Below the pieces are notes generated by a model. It saw nothing but the letters and a program-made list of their open reading frames with translations. It was not told the origin of the DNA and made no database searches. Below, one piece after another: positions 10,566 to 21,138 of a stretch of 64,000 bases of DNA (positions within the stretch are counted from its first letter, which is position 1; the number at the start of each line of letters is the position of its first letter). Source of the DNA: Prochlorococcus sp. AG-388-E21 (GTDB lineage Bacteria > Cyanobacteriota > Cyanobacteriia > PCC-6307 > Cyanobiaceae); contig QCGO01000006.1 of assembly GCA_003279855.1 (NCBI GenBank), positions 31,066-95,065 of the forward strand, given 5' to 3'. The position numbers and the translations under genes were made by a program.

Positions 10566-12206
10566 TTATTTTTTAGGATTTGATAATATCTTATTTTTAG
10601 GATTTTCTAAAATATCAAATTGGGGGTGAATAGAGTTTTTCTTCTCTGAAAATACAAGCCTGTTTAAAGCATTTATAAAAGCATTCGCAGCAGCAACAAC
10701 TACGTCTGTATCCGCAGAATGTCCTGAATATATTTTATTCTTGTTCCGAATTCTTATAGTAACTTCCCCAAGTGCATCTATTCCTTCCGTTACAGATTTT
10801 ACTGAAAACTCTATTAATTCATTGGGAACTTTAGTTAATGCATTTATTGCTTCGCAAACCGCATCTACAGGTCCAGTACCTATTGCAACAGCAGTATCTT
10901 CAGTATGATCTTCTGTATTTATAAGAGTTACTGTCGCGGTAGGCTTGGATGTACTGCCGCAACTAACTTGAACATGACTTAGTTGAAATTTAGATTCAGG
11001 AAGTTGAACCTGTTCACTAACAATAGCTTCTAAATCTCTATCAGTAATTTCTCGTTTTCTATCAGCGAGATCTTTGAAACGAGCAAAAGCATCATTTAGG
11101 TCTTCTCTACTTAAATCGTATCCCATCTCTTCCAATCTTGCTCTTACGGCACTTCTTCCGCTAAGTTTCCCTAATGAAATTTTATTATCATTCAAACCAA
11201 CAGTTTTTGCATCAATAATTTCATATGTGAGTCTATTTTTTAGTACACCATCCTGATGGATTCCCGACTCATGAGCAAAAGCATTTGCCCCAACAATTGC
11301 CTTATTGGGCTGAACATTCATTCCAGTTAAGTTAGATACTAATCTCGAAGTTTTTGTGATTTCTTCTGTTCTTATGGCTGTTAATGGAGTCGGGGAATCT
11401 GAACTTCTTCCAAAGAAACTATTAAAAAAACTTTTCCTCACGTGTAATGCCATTACTAATTCTTCTAGGGAGGCATTCCCTGCTCTTTCACCTATCCCAT
11501 TTATTGTGCACTCTAATTGCCTCGCTCCGTTCTTTGCTGCTTCTAGAAAATTAGCTACAGCTAATCCTAAATCATTATGACCATGAACTGAAATAATAGC
11601 TTCATCAATATTTGGAACATTTTTATTAATATCAAAAATAAGCTTCCCAAATTCACTTGGAGTTGTGAAACCAACTGTATCTGGAATATTTATAGTAGTA
11701 GCTCCTGATTTAATCGCTAGTTGAATTACTTCATAAAGAAATTCAGGATCACTCCTTGAGGCATCTTCACAAGAGAATTCAATATCATCAACTAATGATT
11801 TAGCATAACTAACCATTTCAGGAACTATACACAGAACATCTGATCTTGTTTTTCTAAGTTTATGTTTTAGGTGGATATCACTAGTGGCTATAAATGTATG
11901 AATTCTTTTTTTAGGGGCTGGGCTTATAGCTTCGTAACAAGCTTTTATATCATTTGTAGAAGCCCTAGCTAAACCACAAATTATTGGACCATTTTCTCCA
12001 CCAACTACTTCAGCAATTTTATTTACGGCCTTAAAATCTCCAGGACTAGCAAATGGAAATCCTGCTTCAATAACATCTACTCCTAATCTTGCAAGTTGAT
12101 GGGCAATTGCAAGCTTTTCCTCAAGATTTAAACTCGCACCAGGAGATTGCTCACCATCTCTCAATGTTGTATCAAAGATCAATATTCTGCCAGGATCTCT
12201 GGACAT
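10566..12206 (-). CDS. leuA: 2-Isopropylmalate synthase
   Basis: Condenses acetyl-CoA with 2-oxoisovalerate in the first committed step of leucine synthesis. [13 protein letters not shown] (11-23) is the metal- and substrate-binding N-terminal signature, and the second HMGL-like motif [13 protein letters not shown] lies near residue 208. The C-terminal third is the regulatory LeuA dimer domain, with [12 protein letters not shown] near residue 502, consistent with leucine feedback. The 546 residues are full length. It is divergent from the GH57 gene across 237 bases of AT-rich sequence with no obvious leader peptide or attenuator. Confidence 0.97.
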   Translation of the reverse strand: MSRDPGRILIFDTTLRDGEQSPGASLNLEEKLAIAHQLARLGVDVIEAGFPFASPGDFKAVNKIAEVVGGENGPIICGLARASTNDIKACYEAISPAPKKRIHTFIATSDIHLKHKLRKTRSDVLCIVPEMVSYAKSLVDDIEFSCEDASRSDPEFLYEVIQLAIKSGATTINIPDTVGFTTPSEFGKLIFDINKNVPNIDEAIISVHGHNDLGLAVANFLEAAKNGARQLECTINGIGERAGNASLEELVMALHVRKSFFNSFFGRSSDSPTPLTAIRTEEITKTSRLVSNLTGMNVQPNKAIVGANAFAHESGIHQDGVLKNRLTYEIIDAKTVGLNDNKISLGKLSGRSAVRARLEEMGYDLSREDLNDAFARFKDLADRKREITDRDLEAIVSEQVQLPESKFQLSHVQVSCGSTSKPTATVTLINTEDHTEDTAVAIGTGPVDAVCEAINALTKVPNELIEFSVKSVTEGIDALGEVTIRIRNKNKIYSGHSADTDVVVAAANAFINALNRLVFSEKKNSIHPQFDILENPKNKILSNPKK

Positions 12207-12443
12207 TAATTTATTACGATTACTCCTATATTAAGCTAATTAAAAAAAAATTACTAGATAAGGATTAAGAAACCCTGTCTATAGGAATCAATACCTTATT
12301 ATTTTTGGTTAAATAATTATAAATAAAAAGTTTTTATATTTATTTAATAAAGTATTATTTATAAAAAATTAAATAATTAAATATTTGCCTAAAAGTAAAT
12401 TTTGACATTTTAAACGAACTTTAATCATAATCTTTAAAAAACT

Positions 12444-14027
12444 ATGTATGGGCCTCTCCCTAATAAAAATTACTTAGGCAGATTGGCAATAGTTCTACAT
12501 GCTCATCTCCCTTATGTTAGAAAAAATGAAAAAAATTCCTTAGAAGAAGATTGGTTATTCCAAGCAATACTCGAATGTTATATTCCATTACTTCAAGTAA
12601 TGGAATCAAGCAAAAAGCAAGATAGTAGCAATACAAAATTAACCCTTAGTTTATCTCCAACCTTATTGTCACTTCTTCAAAACAAACAAATTCAAAAGAA
12701 ATACTCATCTTGGATTAAAACAAGAATAGAGTTTTTGAATGATTTACCTAAAAAAGAACAAGCTGCATCTAAATTTCTTCTGAGAAATATTAAAAATAAT
12801 TATTTATATTGGGAAAAATGTTCTGGAGATTTAATTGAAAGATTTAAAAATTTAAATTTGACTGGAAATTTAGATATCCTCACTTGTGCGGCAACACATG
12901 GATATTTACCAATTCTTAGAGAAAACCCTGAAACAGTTTTGGGTCAAATAAATACTGCAATAAGAAGTCACGAAGTTATTTTTGGAACTAGACCCTTAGG
13001 GATTTGGTTACCTGAGTGTGCTTATTATGAAAACCTTGATGAGATATTACTTAATTGCGGAATTAGATATGCAGTTTTAGACGGTCATGGGATTTTAAAT
13101 GGATCACCAAGGCCAAGGTATGGTGTATATGCACCTATTTGTTCAAAAAAAGGGGTAGCGTTCTTTGGGAGAGATAGTGAATCAACATTGCCAGTTTGGT
13201 CCTCAAGAGAAGGATACCCAGGAAATCCAGTTTATAGAGAATTTCATAAGGACTTAGGGTGGGAACTGTCTTCCACAGAACTTCAAAAAAAAGGAATTCC
13301 AACAAGCAGGCCTTTAGGATTGAAATTTCATAGAATTACAAATAACAATTGTGCATTAGGCAAAAAAGAATTTTATGTAGAAGATGAAGCTATAAAAAAA
13401 GTTGAAGAACATGCTGATAATTATCTAATATCAAGATCTAAACAATTAAAGAACCTTGCTTTATCCGCATCATTTGAACCTTTGTTAATTGCTCCATTTG
13501 ATGCTGAACTATTTGGACATTGGTGGTATGAAGGACCAAGATTTATTGAAAATATACTTAAAAAATCTACAAGATATTTCATTAAGCTTACAAATCTAAG
13601 GGAAATTCTCCTTCAAAATCCTAATCTGCAAATTTGTGATCCATCTCCTTCAAGCTGGGGACAGGGCGGGTTTCATGATTACTGGCTTAATGATAAAAAT
13701 GCATGGATAGTTCCAGAAATCACAAAGGCGGGTGCTGTTTTTGTTGAATTATCTAGTAAGAATTTTAATGATGATTTCTCTATAAGATTATTAAAGCAAG
13801 CAGCAAGAGAGTTACTTCTTTCTGAATCCTCAGATTGGAGCTTTATTTTAAAGGCGGGAACTACGACTGAACTCGCTAAAGAAAGGATTGATAGACATCT
13901 TTTTAGATTCTGGAAATTAATTGAGATGTTAGAAAATAAATCTTTTATTGATTATAAATTTCTCGAAAATATTGAAGAAGAAGATAAAATATTCCCTAAT
14001 ATAAGAATTAAAGATTGGCAATTATAA
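12444..14027 (+). CDS. Glycoside hydrolase family 57, 1,4-alpha-glucan branching enzyme type
   Basis: The 527-residue protein carries the GH57 motifs: HAHLPYVR (19-26), GIWLPECAY near 186-194 with the presumed catalytic Glu, and FDAELFGHWWYEGPRF near 351-366 with the presumed catalytic Asp, followed by a DUF1957-like helical C-terminus. Family members with this arrangement form alpha-1,6 branches in glycogen. Cyanobacterial glycogen is the night carbon store, which fits with zwf and opcA in the same window. Exact specificity (branching versus amylase) is inferred. It converges on crtL with 5 bases between stops. Confidence 0.9.
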   Translation: MYGPLPNKNYLGRLAIVLHAHLPYVRKNEKNSLEEDWLFQAILECYIPLLQVMESSKKQDSSNTKLTLSLSPTLLSLLQNKQIQKKYSSWIKTRIEFLNDLPKKEQAASKFLLRNIKNNYLYWEKCSGDLIERFKNLNLTGNLDILTCAATHGYLPILRENPETVLGQINTAIRSHEVIFGTRPLGIWLPECAYYENLDEILLNCGIRYAVLDGHGILNGSPRPRYGVYAPICSKKGVAFFGRDSESTLPVWSSREGYPGNPVYREFHKDLGWELSSTELQKKGIPTSRPLGLKFHRITNNNCALGKKEFYVEDEAIKKVEEHADNYLISRSKQLKNLALSASFEPLLIAPFDAELFGHWWYEGPRFIENILKKSTRYFIKLTNLREILLQNPNLQICDPSPSSWGQGGFHDYWLNDKNAWIVPEITKAGAVFVELSSKNFNDDFSIRLLKQAARELLLSESSDWSFILKAGTTTELAKERIDRHLFRFWKLIEMLENKSFIDYKFLENIEEEDKIFPNIRIKDWQL

Positions 14028-14032
14028 GGATC

Positions 14033-15244
14033 TCATTTTATCTTTAACATCCCAAGCTTAACTTTTAAAGGTGAATTTATAAACATTTTACTCATTACAT
14101 AAATCAATTTAGGTAATGGAAGAGTATTGGTTAGAAAACCTACCCATTCTTCCGATGACAATTTGAAAAAATTTGAAAAGAAACATCTTAATCTACTTTC
14201 ATCAAAGCTCATTAATCTTCTGAGTCCGTATTGATAGAGCCTATGTCTTTGAATTAATTCATATGGCCATAAGACTGACCATCCTTTAGTGGCTAATTCT
14301 AGTGAACTATAGTTTGGTTCTTTCAAAAAGATTGCTAATTTTTTAGCGAGAAGTGGTGCTCTTCTTAATAGAGATCCAATCATATATCCAGATGCGGGAT
14401 GAACCATACTTGCGGCCCCTCCAAAACCAAGAACTGATTGGTTCTTATATGGTAGTGGTAAATTCATAGGAAATAAGCAATTCTCCTCATGAAGAATTTC
14501 TACTATTTTTATACCTTTATTATTTAATCTACTTAAAAGTCTTTTTTTTAGATGGTCTTGTGAAAAAGAAGGATAACTTGCTAGTGATGTCTCTTCCACG
14601 AAATAAGTTTCACTCCCTAAATCCATTGCGTAAAGAAAAGAGGGTGATTTTAACAATTCTTCATCCTCTAAATGGTCAGAACGAAAATCCATTAAAACAA
14701 ATTGATCTTTTTTTACAGGCGGAGTAGAAAATTTACCGACTATTCCGTAAGCAGTTTGCTGTGCAACTTCTTTTAAAAATGGTCTTTTTATAAATTTACT
14801 CTTATGTCCGCTTGCATCAATTACTAATCTTGCCTTTAGTTTTAACCCTGATGAACAAATCACTTCAGAAATCTTGTTTTCTGATTTAATTAATTTTGCA
14901 GTTTCATTTAACCACTGAATACCTTTGCAGGTCTTCAAAAGTTCATTTTGAAAAGCTTCCTGATTAATTAAACCATAATCATAATGATGTTTTGTGGGAC
15001 TATTCCCTTTGTCCTTTATTCCATCTCCAAAATAGCTTACAGTTTTTGACCATCTATGAGATAACAAAGATGCTAAACCAAATTCTTCTAACTCAGAAGC
15101 CCAAATCCCGTATGTGTTTTCCCATTTTTCATAAGGAGATTTTGTTGATATCCCCTTGATATTAAGATTTTGTTTGGCTAATTCTGAAGCTAAACATAAT
15201 GCTGCAGGTCCAGAACCTAATATTAAAATATCAAGAATTTCCAT
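14033..15244 (-). CDS. crtL: Lycopene cyclase
   Basis: A 403-residue FAD/NAD-dependent lycopene cyclase of the plant and picocyanobacterial CrtL type. LILGSGPAALCLASELA near residues 7-23 is the dinucleotide-binding motif, LVIDASGHKS near 140 is the second flavin motif, and GFGGAASMVHPASGYMIG near 272-289 is the conserved cyclase motif. It closes the rings of lycopene to give beta-carotene, the zeaxanthin precursor. Prochlorococcus has beta- and epsilon-type copies; position next to gyrA suggests the beta type, but sequence alone does not let me prove this. It ends 24 bases after gyrA. Confidence 0.93.
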   Translation of the reverse strand: MEILDILILGSGPAALCLASELAKQNLNIKGISTKSPYEKWENTYGIWASELEEFGLASLLSHRWSKTVSYFGDGIKDKGNSPTKHHYDYGLINQEAFQNELLKTCKGIQWLNETAKLIKSENKISEVICSSGLKLKARLVIDASGHKSKFIKRPFLKEVAQQTAYGIVGKFSTPPVKKDQFVLMDFRSDHLEDEELLKSPSFLYAMDLGSETYFVEETSLASYPSFSQDHLKKRLLSRLNNKGIKIVEILHEENCLFPMNLPLPYKNQSVLGFGGAASMVHPASGYMIGSLLRRAPLLAKKLAIFLKEPNYSSLELATKGWSVLWPYELIQRHRLYQYGLRRLMSFDESRLRCFFSNFFKLSSEEWVGFLTNTLPLPKLIYVMSKMFINSPLKVKLGMLKIK

Positions 15245-15268
15245 AAGAACTTTATAATCTAAAGGTTT

Positions 15269-17875
15269 TTAAGTTTCTTCTTCATTCGAAATTATTTGAT
15301 CTTCTTCATCAATTTGTTCATGAGGAACCAACACAACCTCGGATAAATGATCTCCATCATCTAGTCGTTGTAACTTTACACCTGTAGCAGCTCTTGATTG
15401 TTGAGAGATTTTATCGGCATTAGTTCTTACAATTACGCCTCTTTCTGTAACCAAAAGTAATTCTTCACCTTCTCCAAGAACCTTAAGGCCTATGAGTGAA
15501 TCATCTTTGATTCTGAATTTAATAGCTCTAAGTCCCATACCCGCACGTTTTTGTAATCTAAATTTTGTAACTGGAACTCTTTTACCGAGACCAAAAGCAC
15601 TGGCTACTAGAACCCAAGGTCCTTTTAGAGACTTACTTTCAAGATCTTCTTCATTCTCATTCTCAATATCTTCCTCTTCAATATTTGCCAATTGATCAAC
15701 CATTATACAACTTAAAACATCCATTGATACAAGTTTATCTCCTTCTTTTAAGTTCATGGATTTAACACCTCTAGCAGTTCTTCCAAGAGGTCTTAATTCA
15801 TGAATATCTAACCTGAAATGAATAGTCATTCCTCTGCTCGACCCAATTAAGACACTATCTCCCTCTGTTGATAATCTAACCCAAGTTAAAGCATCTCCTT
15901 CTTCTAGGTTAATTGCTATTAGACCATTTGATCGTACTTTTGAAAAAGCGGATAATGGAGTCCTTTTTATGAATCCAGCTTTGGTGAGCATTAATAAATA
16001 ACACTCGTTATCGAAGGAATCTACTGAAACAAGAGAAGTAATTTGTTCTTCTCTTGGTATTGGGAGTAGTTGAACAGAGGGAGTCCCTTTAGCTGTTCTA
16101 CTACTCATAGGTACTCGATAAGCTGGGAGAGCATAAGCTACCCCTCTATCACTGAAAAGTAAAAGAGTATCATGATCATTGCAGCTTATAAATAATTTAA
16201 CTTCATCATCTTGTTGATTCTTTGTTCCGGCTTTACCTCTAGACCCCCTGCTTGTAGATTCGAATTCACTTACAGGCATTCTTTTTAAGTATCCTGCAGT
16301 CGTTAATAAAACAACGGATCTTTCGTTAGCTATTAAATCAATATCATCAAGTCCCCCGCCTAAATTGAGAATCTCTGTTTTTCTCGGAGATGAAAATCTT
16401 TCATTTATTTTACTAAGCTCTTCAAGAATAATTTCATTTATTCTCTCCTTATCATTCAATATATTTTTGTAATCTGTAATTTTCCTTGTAAGCTCATCAT
16501 GTTCTGCTTTGATTTTATCGGCCTCTAAAGCTGTTAATCTTCTTAATTGCATTTGTAAAATTGCATCTGCTTGAATTACAGATAATTCATGATCATTTTG
16601 CAGTTGTTCTCTTGCTGAATTTGTATCTTTTGCAGATCTTATTAAATTTATAATATTGTCCATAGCGTCAAGGGCTAAAAGAAGACCCTTGATAATATGA
16701 TCTCTCTCTTCTGCTTTTTTTAATAAGAAACTTGTTCTTCTTTTTATTGTTTCAATTCTAAATTCTAAAAATACATCTAGCATTTTTCTGAGAGAAAGGG
16801 TTGTAGGTTCTCCGTTGACAAGAGCTAAAATATTTGCACTAAAGTTATTTTGTAGAGGTGTTATTTTAAATAAATTATTTAGAACAACTTGAGGATAGGC
16901 ATCTCTTTTAAGCTCAATTACAATTCTCATCCCATCTCTATCACTTTCATCTCTAATATCGGATATCCCATCTAATCTTTTCTCATTTACTAGATCTGCG
17001 ATTCTTTCTATAAGAGCTGCTTTATTAGTTTGAAATGGAAGCTCAGTGATTATTACGGCATCTTTTTCTGTTCTGCCAGGAGATTTGATTTGTTCAATAT
17101 CTGCAACACCTCTCATCGTTATTGACCCTTTCCCAGATTTGAAGGTCTCTCTGATACCATCTCTTCCTAATATCTGACCTCCAGTTGGAAAATCCGGTCC
17201 TTTAATTAATTCAAAAAGTTCTTTATCTTCTGTTGAGGGATTTTTGATTATAGCTTTAAGGCCATCGATTAATTCTCCTAAATTATGCGGAGGTATATTA
17301 GTTGCCATTCCAACAGCAATACCTGATGATCCATTTAATAGGAGTTGGGGGATCCTAGCTGGTAAAACAGTTGGTTCTTGTTGTGAACCATCAAAATTAT
17401 CGGAAAAATCCACAGTCTCAGATTCAATATCCTCGAGCAAACTTTCATCTGTTAGGGATTGAAGACGTGATTCTGTATATCTCATCGCGGCAGGGGGATC
17501 ATTATCTACGGACCCGAAGTTTCCATGTCCATCTATTAGTGGCATTCTCATAGAAAAATCCTGTGCCATCCGTACTAATGCATCGTAAACAGCAGTATCT
17601 CCATGAGGATGGTACTTTCCTAATACTTCTCCAACAACTCTCGCGCATTTTCTATATGGCCTACCACTTGTTAAACCAAGCTCATACATCGCATATAAGA
17701 TCCTTCTATGAACTGGCTTTAATCCATCTCTTGCATCAGGGAGGGCACGTCCGACGATGACACTCATCGCATACTCTAAGTAAGAGCGTGACATCTCATT
17801 TCTTAAATCAGTCTGAATGATTCGATCGTTATTTTCACTCAAACCAGAATTCTCGGAATCAACAATATCAGACAT
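15269..17875 (-). CDS. gyrA: DNA gyrase subunit A
   Basis: GyrA cuts and rejoins DNA in the type II topoisomerase that adds negative supercoils. The 868-residue protein has the winged-helix breakage-reunion domain with [17 protein letters not shown] (44-60), the quinolone region [20 protein letters not shown] (87-106) and active-site Tyr133 in [10 protein letters not shown]. The C-terminal beta-pinwheel follows, with a GyrA-box-like element [10 protein letters not shown] near residue 541 and later blade repeats. The last 30 residues are acidic. The upstream 180 bases to the GuaB3-type gene hold the divergent promoters. Confidence 0.98.
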   Translation of the reverse strand: MSDIVDSENSGLSENNDRIIQTDLRNEMSRSYLEYAMSVIVGRALPDARDGLKPVHRRILYAMYELGLTSGRPYRKCARVVGEVLGKYHPHGDTAVYDALVRMAQDFSMRMPLIDGHGNFGSVDNDPPAAMRYTESRLQSLTDESLLEDIESETVDFSDNFDGSQQEPTVLPARIPQLLLNGSSGIAVGMATNIPPHNLGELIDGLKAIIKNPSTEDKELFELIKGPDFPTGGQILGRDGIRETFKSGKGSITMRGVADIEQIKSPGRTEKDAVIITELPFQTNKAALIERIADLVNEKRLDGISDIRDESDRDGMRIVIELKRDAYPQVVLNNLFKITPLQNNFSANILALVNGEPTTLSLRKMLDVFLEFRIETIKRRTSFLLKKAEERDHIIKGLLLALDAMDNIINLIRSAKDTNSAREQLQNDHELSVIQADAILQMQLRRLTALEADKIKAEHDELTRKITDYKNILNDKERINEIILEELSKINERFSSPRKTEILNLGGGLDDIDLIANERSVVLLTTAGYLKRMPVSEFESTSRGSRGKAGTKNQQDDEVKLFISCNDHDTLLLFSDRGVAYALPAYRVPMSSRTAKGTPSVQLLPIPREEQITSLVSVDSFDNECYLLMLTKAGFIKRTPLSAFSKVRSNGLIAINLEEGDALTWVRLSTEGDSVLIGSSRGMTIHFRLDIHELRPLGRTARGVKSMNLKEGDKLVSMDVLSCIMVDQLANIEEEDIENENEEDLESKSLKGPWVLVASAFGLGKRVPVTKFRLQKRAGMGLRAIKFRIKDDSLIGLKVLGEGEELLLVTERGVIVRTNADKISQQSRAATGVKLQRLDDGDHLSEVVLVPHEQIDEEDQIISNEEET

Positions 17876-18054
17876 ATAAAAAACCTTTATTTAATAATAA
17901 TCCCTGATTGTCAGAATGAATAAAAAAAAGCTAATAATTAATTTTCAAATACTCACATTTATACACAAATAATAAAAAAACTCTTTTGTTTTTCAACAAT
18001 TATTGGCTTATTACACCTTTAGTTGTTAATTTAATCAGAATAAATAAAAAAATC

Positions 18055-19218
18055 GTGAATATTGAAATTGGTTTAAACAAAAAAGTTAGAAGAGCTTATG
18101 GTATTGATGAAATAGCATTAGTTCCTGGAACTCGAACTCTTGATTATGATTTAACTAATCCTTCTTGGTCGATTGGAAATATTAAAAGAGAAATTCCAAT
18201 TATTGCAAGTGCAATGGATAGTGTGGTTGATGTAGATACAGCTGTAGAGCTTTCTAAGCTAGGAGCTCTTGGTGTTCTTAATATGGAGGGTATTCAAACT
18301 AGATATGAAAATCCAAAAGATATATTGAGTAAAATCTCAACTGTTGGGAAAAGTGAATTCGTTCCTCTAATGCAAAAAATATACAGTGAACCAATAAAAG
18401 AAGACCTAATAATTCAAAGAATTAATGAAATTAAAGAAAAAGGAGGGATAGCCGCTTTAAGTGGAACTCCTCATGCTGCTATTAAATTTAAAGAGACACT
18501 TGTGAAATCAAAACTAGATTTGTTTTTTCTACAGGGAACAGTAGTTTCAACCGAGCACTTAGGTATGAAAGGAAAAGAAACGTTAAATATTAAAAGTCTC
18601 TGTAAATCATTAAAAATTCCCGTTGTTGCTGGAAACTGTGTAACTTATGAAGTCGCAGGTCTACTTATGAAAGCAGGCGTAGCAGCCCTTATGGTTGGAA
18701 TTGGTCCTGGTGCTGCATGTACTTCCAGAGGGGTTTTAGGTATCGGTATCCCTCAGGCAACAGCAATATCTGACTGCAGTTCAGCAAGAGATGATTATTT
18801 TGAAGAAACTGGTCGTTATGTTCCCATAATTGCTGATGGAGGAATTATTACAGGTGGAGATATTTGTAAATGTCTTGCTTGTGGTGCTGATGCTGTAATG
18901 ATTGGTTCACCTATAGCCAAATCGTCAAGTGCTCCAGGTAATGGATTTCATTGGGGAATGGCTACTCCCAGCCCAATTTTACCAAGAGGTACAAGAATTG
19001 AGGTAGGTTCTACAGGTTCTTTAGAAAGAATCATAAAAGGACCTGCATTACTTGATGATGGGACACATAATTTACTTGGAGCTATACGGACATCCATGAG
19101 TACTCTTGGAGCTAAAAATATTAAAGAAATGCAAAAAGTAGAAATTGTTATTGCACCATCTCTCTTGACAGAGGGCAAGGTTTATCAAAAAGCCCAACGA
19201 CTTGGAATGGGTAAATAA
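18055..19218 (+). CDS. GuaB3-family IMP dehydrogenase-related protein
   Basis: A 387-residue (beta/alpha)8 protein of the IMPDH/GMP-reductase superfamily. I place the start at GTG 18055: the open frame continues upstream to 17986, but those 23 residues are hydrophobic and unconserved-looking, and the family begins near IEIGLNKKVRRAYG. The loop GPGAACTSRG with catalytic-type Cys222 and the flap ADGGIITGGDI are present. The CBS domain pair of normal GuaB (about 490 residues) is missing, as in cyanobacterial and actinobacterial GuaB3. Whether it oxidises IMP in vivo is unclear. Yfr1 and trxA follow. Confidence 0.9.
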   Translation: MNIEIGLNKKVRRAYGIDEIALVPGTRTLDYDLTNPSWSIGNIKREIPIIASAMDSVVDVDTAVELSKLGALGVLNMEGIQTRYENPKDILSKISTVGKSEFVPLMQKIYSEPIKEDLIIQRINEIKEKGGIAALSGTPHAAIKFKETLVKSKLDLFFLQGTVVSTEHLGMKGKETLNIKSLCKSLKIPVVAGNCVTYEVAGLLMKAGVAALMVGIGPGAACTSRGVLGIGIPQATAISDCSSARDDYFEETGRYVPIIADGGIITGGDICKCLACGADAVMIGSPIAKSSSAPGNGFHWGMATPSPILPRGTRIEVGSTGSLERIIKGPALLDDGTHNLLGAIRTSMSTLGAKNIKEMQKVEIVIAPSLLTEGKVYQKAQRLGMGK

Positions 19219-19275
19219 CATGAAATCTTATCTCTATTTGGAAAAATTTTCTCTTTAGGAGTTATCATTAAGTTA

Positions 19276-19332
19276 TGGGGGAAACCTCATACTCCTCACA
19301 CACCAAATCGCCCGATTTATCGGGCTTTTTTA
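19276..19332 (+). ncRNA. yfr1: Yfr1 small regulatory RNA
   Basis: The sequence GGGGGAAACCTCA forms a short 5' hairpin, followed by an unpaired ACTCCTCACACACC (19291-19304) and a GCCCGATTTATCGGGC hairpin with a T run, which is the terminator. This is the known Yfr1 layout (hairpin, CU-rich ultraconserved element, terminator), and its position between the IMPDH-like gene and trxA is the position described for marine picocyanobacteria. A TATCAT -10 element lies at 19263-19268 with TTGGAA 19 bases upstream. Yfr1 is known to repress outer-membrane porin mRNAs by base pairing of the unpaired element. Exact ends are estimated. Confidence 0.92.
19309..19331 (+). terminator. Rho-independent terminator of Yfr1
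   Basis: GCCCGAT/TTAT/CGGGC stem followed by six T residues. It ends the Yfr1 transcript and separates it from trxA. Confidence 0.85.
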
Positions 19333-19424
19333 AGTTTGTTTTGTTACTTATATGTTTTTATATGTAATGAAATCGTCACTTAAAAGAATAGCTTGCTAAA
19401 TTTTCCTAAAGGAATATCTAAATT

Positions 19425-19748
19425 ATGTCATCAGCCGCCGCCGTAACTGATTCTTCATTCGACAAAGAAGTTTTGCAAAGTGATCTGCCAGTCTTAGTTG
19501 ATTTTTGGGCTCCATGGTGCGGACCTTGCAGGATGGTCGCACCAGTTGTAGAGGAGATTTCGAAAGACTTTGAAGGTAAAATCAAAGTATTTAAATTAAA
19601 TACAGATGAGAATCCAAATGTTGCAAGTCAATATGGAATAAGAAGTATTCCAACCTTAATGATCTTCAAAGGTGGTCAAAAAGTTGACACTGTTGTTGGG
19701 GCAGTACCAAAAGCGACTCTTTCAAGTACTTTATCTAAACACTTATAA
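19425..19748 (+). CDS. trxA: Thioredoxin
   Basis: A 107-residue m-type thioredoxin with the active site [14 protein letters not shown] near residues 27-40 and the cis-Pro motif [14 protein letters not shown]. It reduces disulfides in Calvin-cycle and other light-regulated proteins; OpcA/G6PDH earlier in the window are typical clients. It has its own intergenic region downstream of the Yfr1 terminator. hisH follows 9 bases later. Confidence 0.98.
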   Translation: MSSAAAVTDSSFDKEVLQSDLPVLVDFWAPWCGPCRMVAPVVEEISKDFEGKIKVFKLNTDENPNVASQYGIRSIPTLMIFKGGQKVDTVVGAVPKATLSSTLSKHL

Positions 19749-19757
19749 AATAAGGTA

Positions 19758-20375
19758 TTGTCTCAAATAGGAATCATAGATTATGGGATGGGTAATATTC
19801 ATTCTGTAACAAAAGCCTTAGAAAGTCTTGAACAAGAGATAATTTTAATTAAAAATAAAGATCAAACAAAAGACTGCAAAGCTCTTGTACTCCCTGGAGT
19901 TGGTTCGTTTGACCCTGCAATTAAAAATCTCAAAAATACAGATTTAATAAATGATATTAAAATTTGGATTAAAAGTGGGAAATCATTTTTAGGTATTTGT
20001 CTTGGCTTGCAACTACTTTTTGAATCAAGTGAGGAAGGATCAACTCATGGACTTGGAATAGTAAAAGGCCAAATAAATAAAATCCCTGAATTATCCGATC
20101 AAAGAACCCCTCATGTTGGATGGTGTGAACTTATACCAACAAGTACTAATAGCTTATTAAAAGAGGATGAATTAAATAATTGGGTATATTTTGTTCATTC
20201 TTATCATGCAGTTCCCTCAAATACTAATTTAATAACTGCAAATGTTAGTTATGGTCCTGAAAAATTAACAGCAATGATAGAACGAGATAATTTACTGGCT
20301 TGCCAGTTTCATCCTGAAAAATCAGGGAAAACCGGAGAAAAACTTTTACGTCGATGGGTTAAAAGTATTCAATAA
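19758..20375 (+). CDS. hisH: Imidazole glycerol phosphate synthase, glutamine amidotransferase subunit
   Basis: HisH supplies ammonia from glutamine to HisF in histidine synthesis. The 205 residues include IIDYGMGNIHSV near residue 5, the nucleophile elbow FLGICLGLQLLFE with the catalytic Cys near residue 80, and the C-terminal His/Glu pair in CQFHPEKSG. The start is TTG (19758), which gives the expected N-terminus MSQIGIIDYGMGN; no better ATG exists. It lies 9 bases after trxA and 15 before rsmD. Confidence 0.95.
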   Translation: MSQIGIIDYGMGNIHSVTKALESLEQEIILIKNKDQTKDCKALVLPGVGSFDPAIKNLKNTDLINDIKIWIKSGKSFLGICLGLQLLFESSEEGSTHGLGIVKGQINKIPELSDQRTPHVGWCELIPTSTNSLLKEDELNNWVYFVHSYHAVPSNTNLITANVSYGPEKLTAMIERDNLLACQFHPEKSGKTGEKLLRRWVKSIQ

Positions 20376-20390
20376 TTTGATTTGTGATAT

Positions 20391-20978
20391 ATGAAAACAA
20401 ATTTGAGGTTAATTGGAGGACGAAGGCTTGAAAGCCCAATAAATATTGATACTAGGCCAACAACCTTAATGGTTAGAGAAGCTATTTTTAATATTTTGAA
20501 AAATACTGTAGAAAATTCTAATTGGTTAGATTTATTTAGTGGAACAGGTGCTGTGTCCTGTGAAGCCTATAATCATGGAGCAAAAAAAATAGTTGCAATT
20601 GAAAAAAATAAAAATAATTTAAAAATATGTTTAAAAAATCTTTACTCATTGCAAAATATAGATAACCGAAAAAAAGATATTGAAGTTATTTGCAAAGATG
20701 TATTAGTTTGGACCAAGCCAAATACTGATAGGAATATCTCCTCTTCAAATGATTTTGATAAAATAAAATTTGACTTTATCTATTTAGATCCACCATATAA
20801 AGCTAATTACCATGAATTAGTTTTATATCAAATATTTAATTGTAATTTTATAAAGAAAGGTACTATTGTTATATGCGAACATTCATTAGATATGGATATT
20901 AAGAAAAATAATCTCTGGAATATTTATGATGTTAGGACCTATGGTCAATCAAAATTGACTTTTTTAATCCATATCTAA
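20391..20978 (+). CDS. rsmD: 16S rRNA (guanine-N2)-methyltransferase RsmD
   Basis: 195 residues. [11 protein letters not shown] at the N-terminus, the SAM motif [15 protein letters not shown] near residues 45-59 and the catalytic [10 protein letters not shown] near residue 141 match RsmD, which methylates G966 of 16S rRNA. An N-terminal substrate motif [15 protein letters not shown] is also present. The 3' end overlaps the 3' end of petG on the other strand by 15 bases. Confidence 0.93.
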   Translation: MKTNLRLIGGRRLESPINIDTRPTTLMVREAIFNILKNTVENSNWLDLFSGTGAVSCEAYNHGAKKIVAIEKNKNNLKICLKNLYSLQNIDNRKKDIEVICKDVLVWTKPNTDRNISSSNDFDKIKFDFIYLDPPYKANYHELVLYQIFNCNFIKKGTIVICEHSLDMDIKKNNLWNIYDVRTYGQSKLTFLIHI

Positions 20979-21083
20979 CATTCCTGAACCTCTCCTATAT
21001 TGATTCCACGCGCTAACAAATAATCCTAGAAGGGTTATTGGAACTAATCCTAAAACTATTCCACATAAAAGAGGTTCAATCAT
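20964..21083 (-). CDS. petG: Cytochrome b6f complex subunit PetG
   Basis: A 39-residue protein found by reading the minus strand: it begins [20 protein letters not shown], then [14 protein letters not shown] and a short MLDMD tail. This is the single-helix PetG subunit, which lies at the edge of the cytochrome b6f complex and is needed for its stability. The sequence is near identical to the family across the helix. It is too short for default gene callers. Its last 15 bases overlap the convergent rsmD stop region; cytM starts divergently 55 bases away. Confidence 0.95.
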   Translation of the reverse strand: MIEPLLCGIVLGLVPITLLGLFVSAWNQYRRGSGMLDMD

Positions 21084-21138
21084 TTTCTGGCATTTTTTTC
21101 ATTTCTCATTCACAATTGTTACACAGAGACATTTTTTT

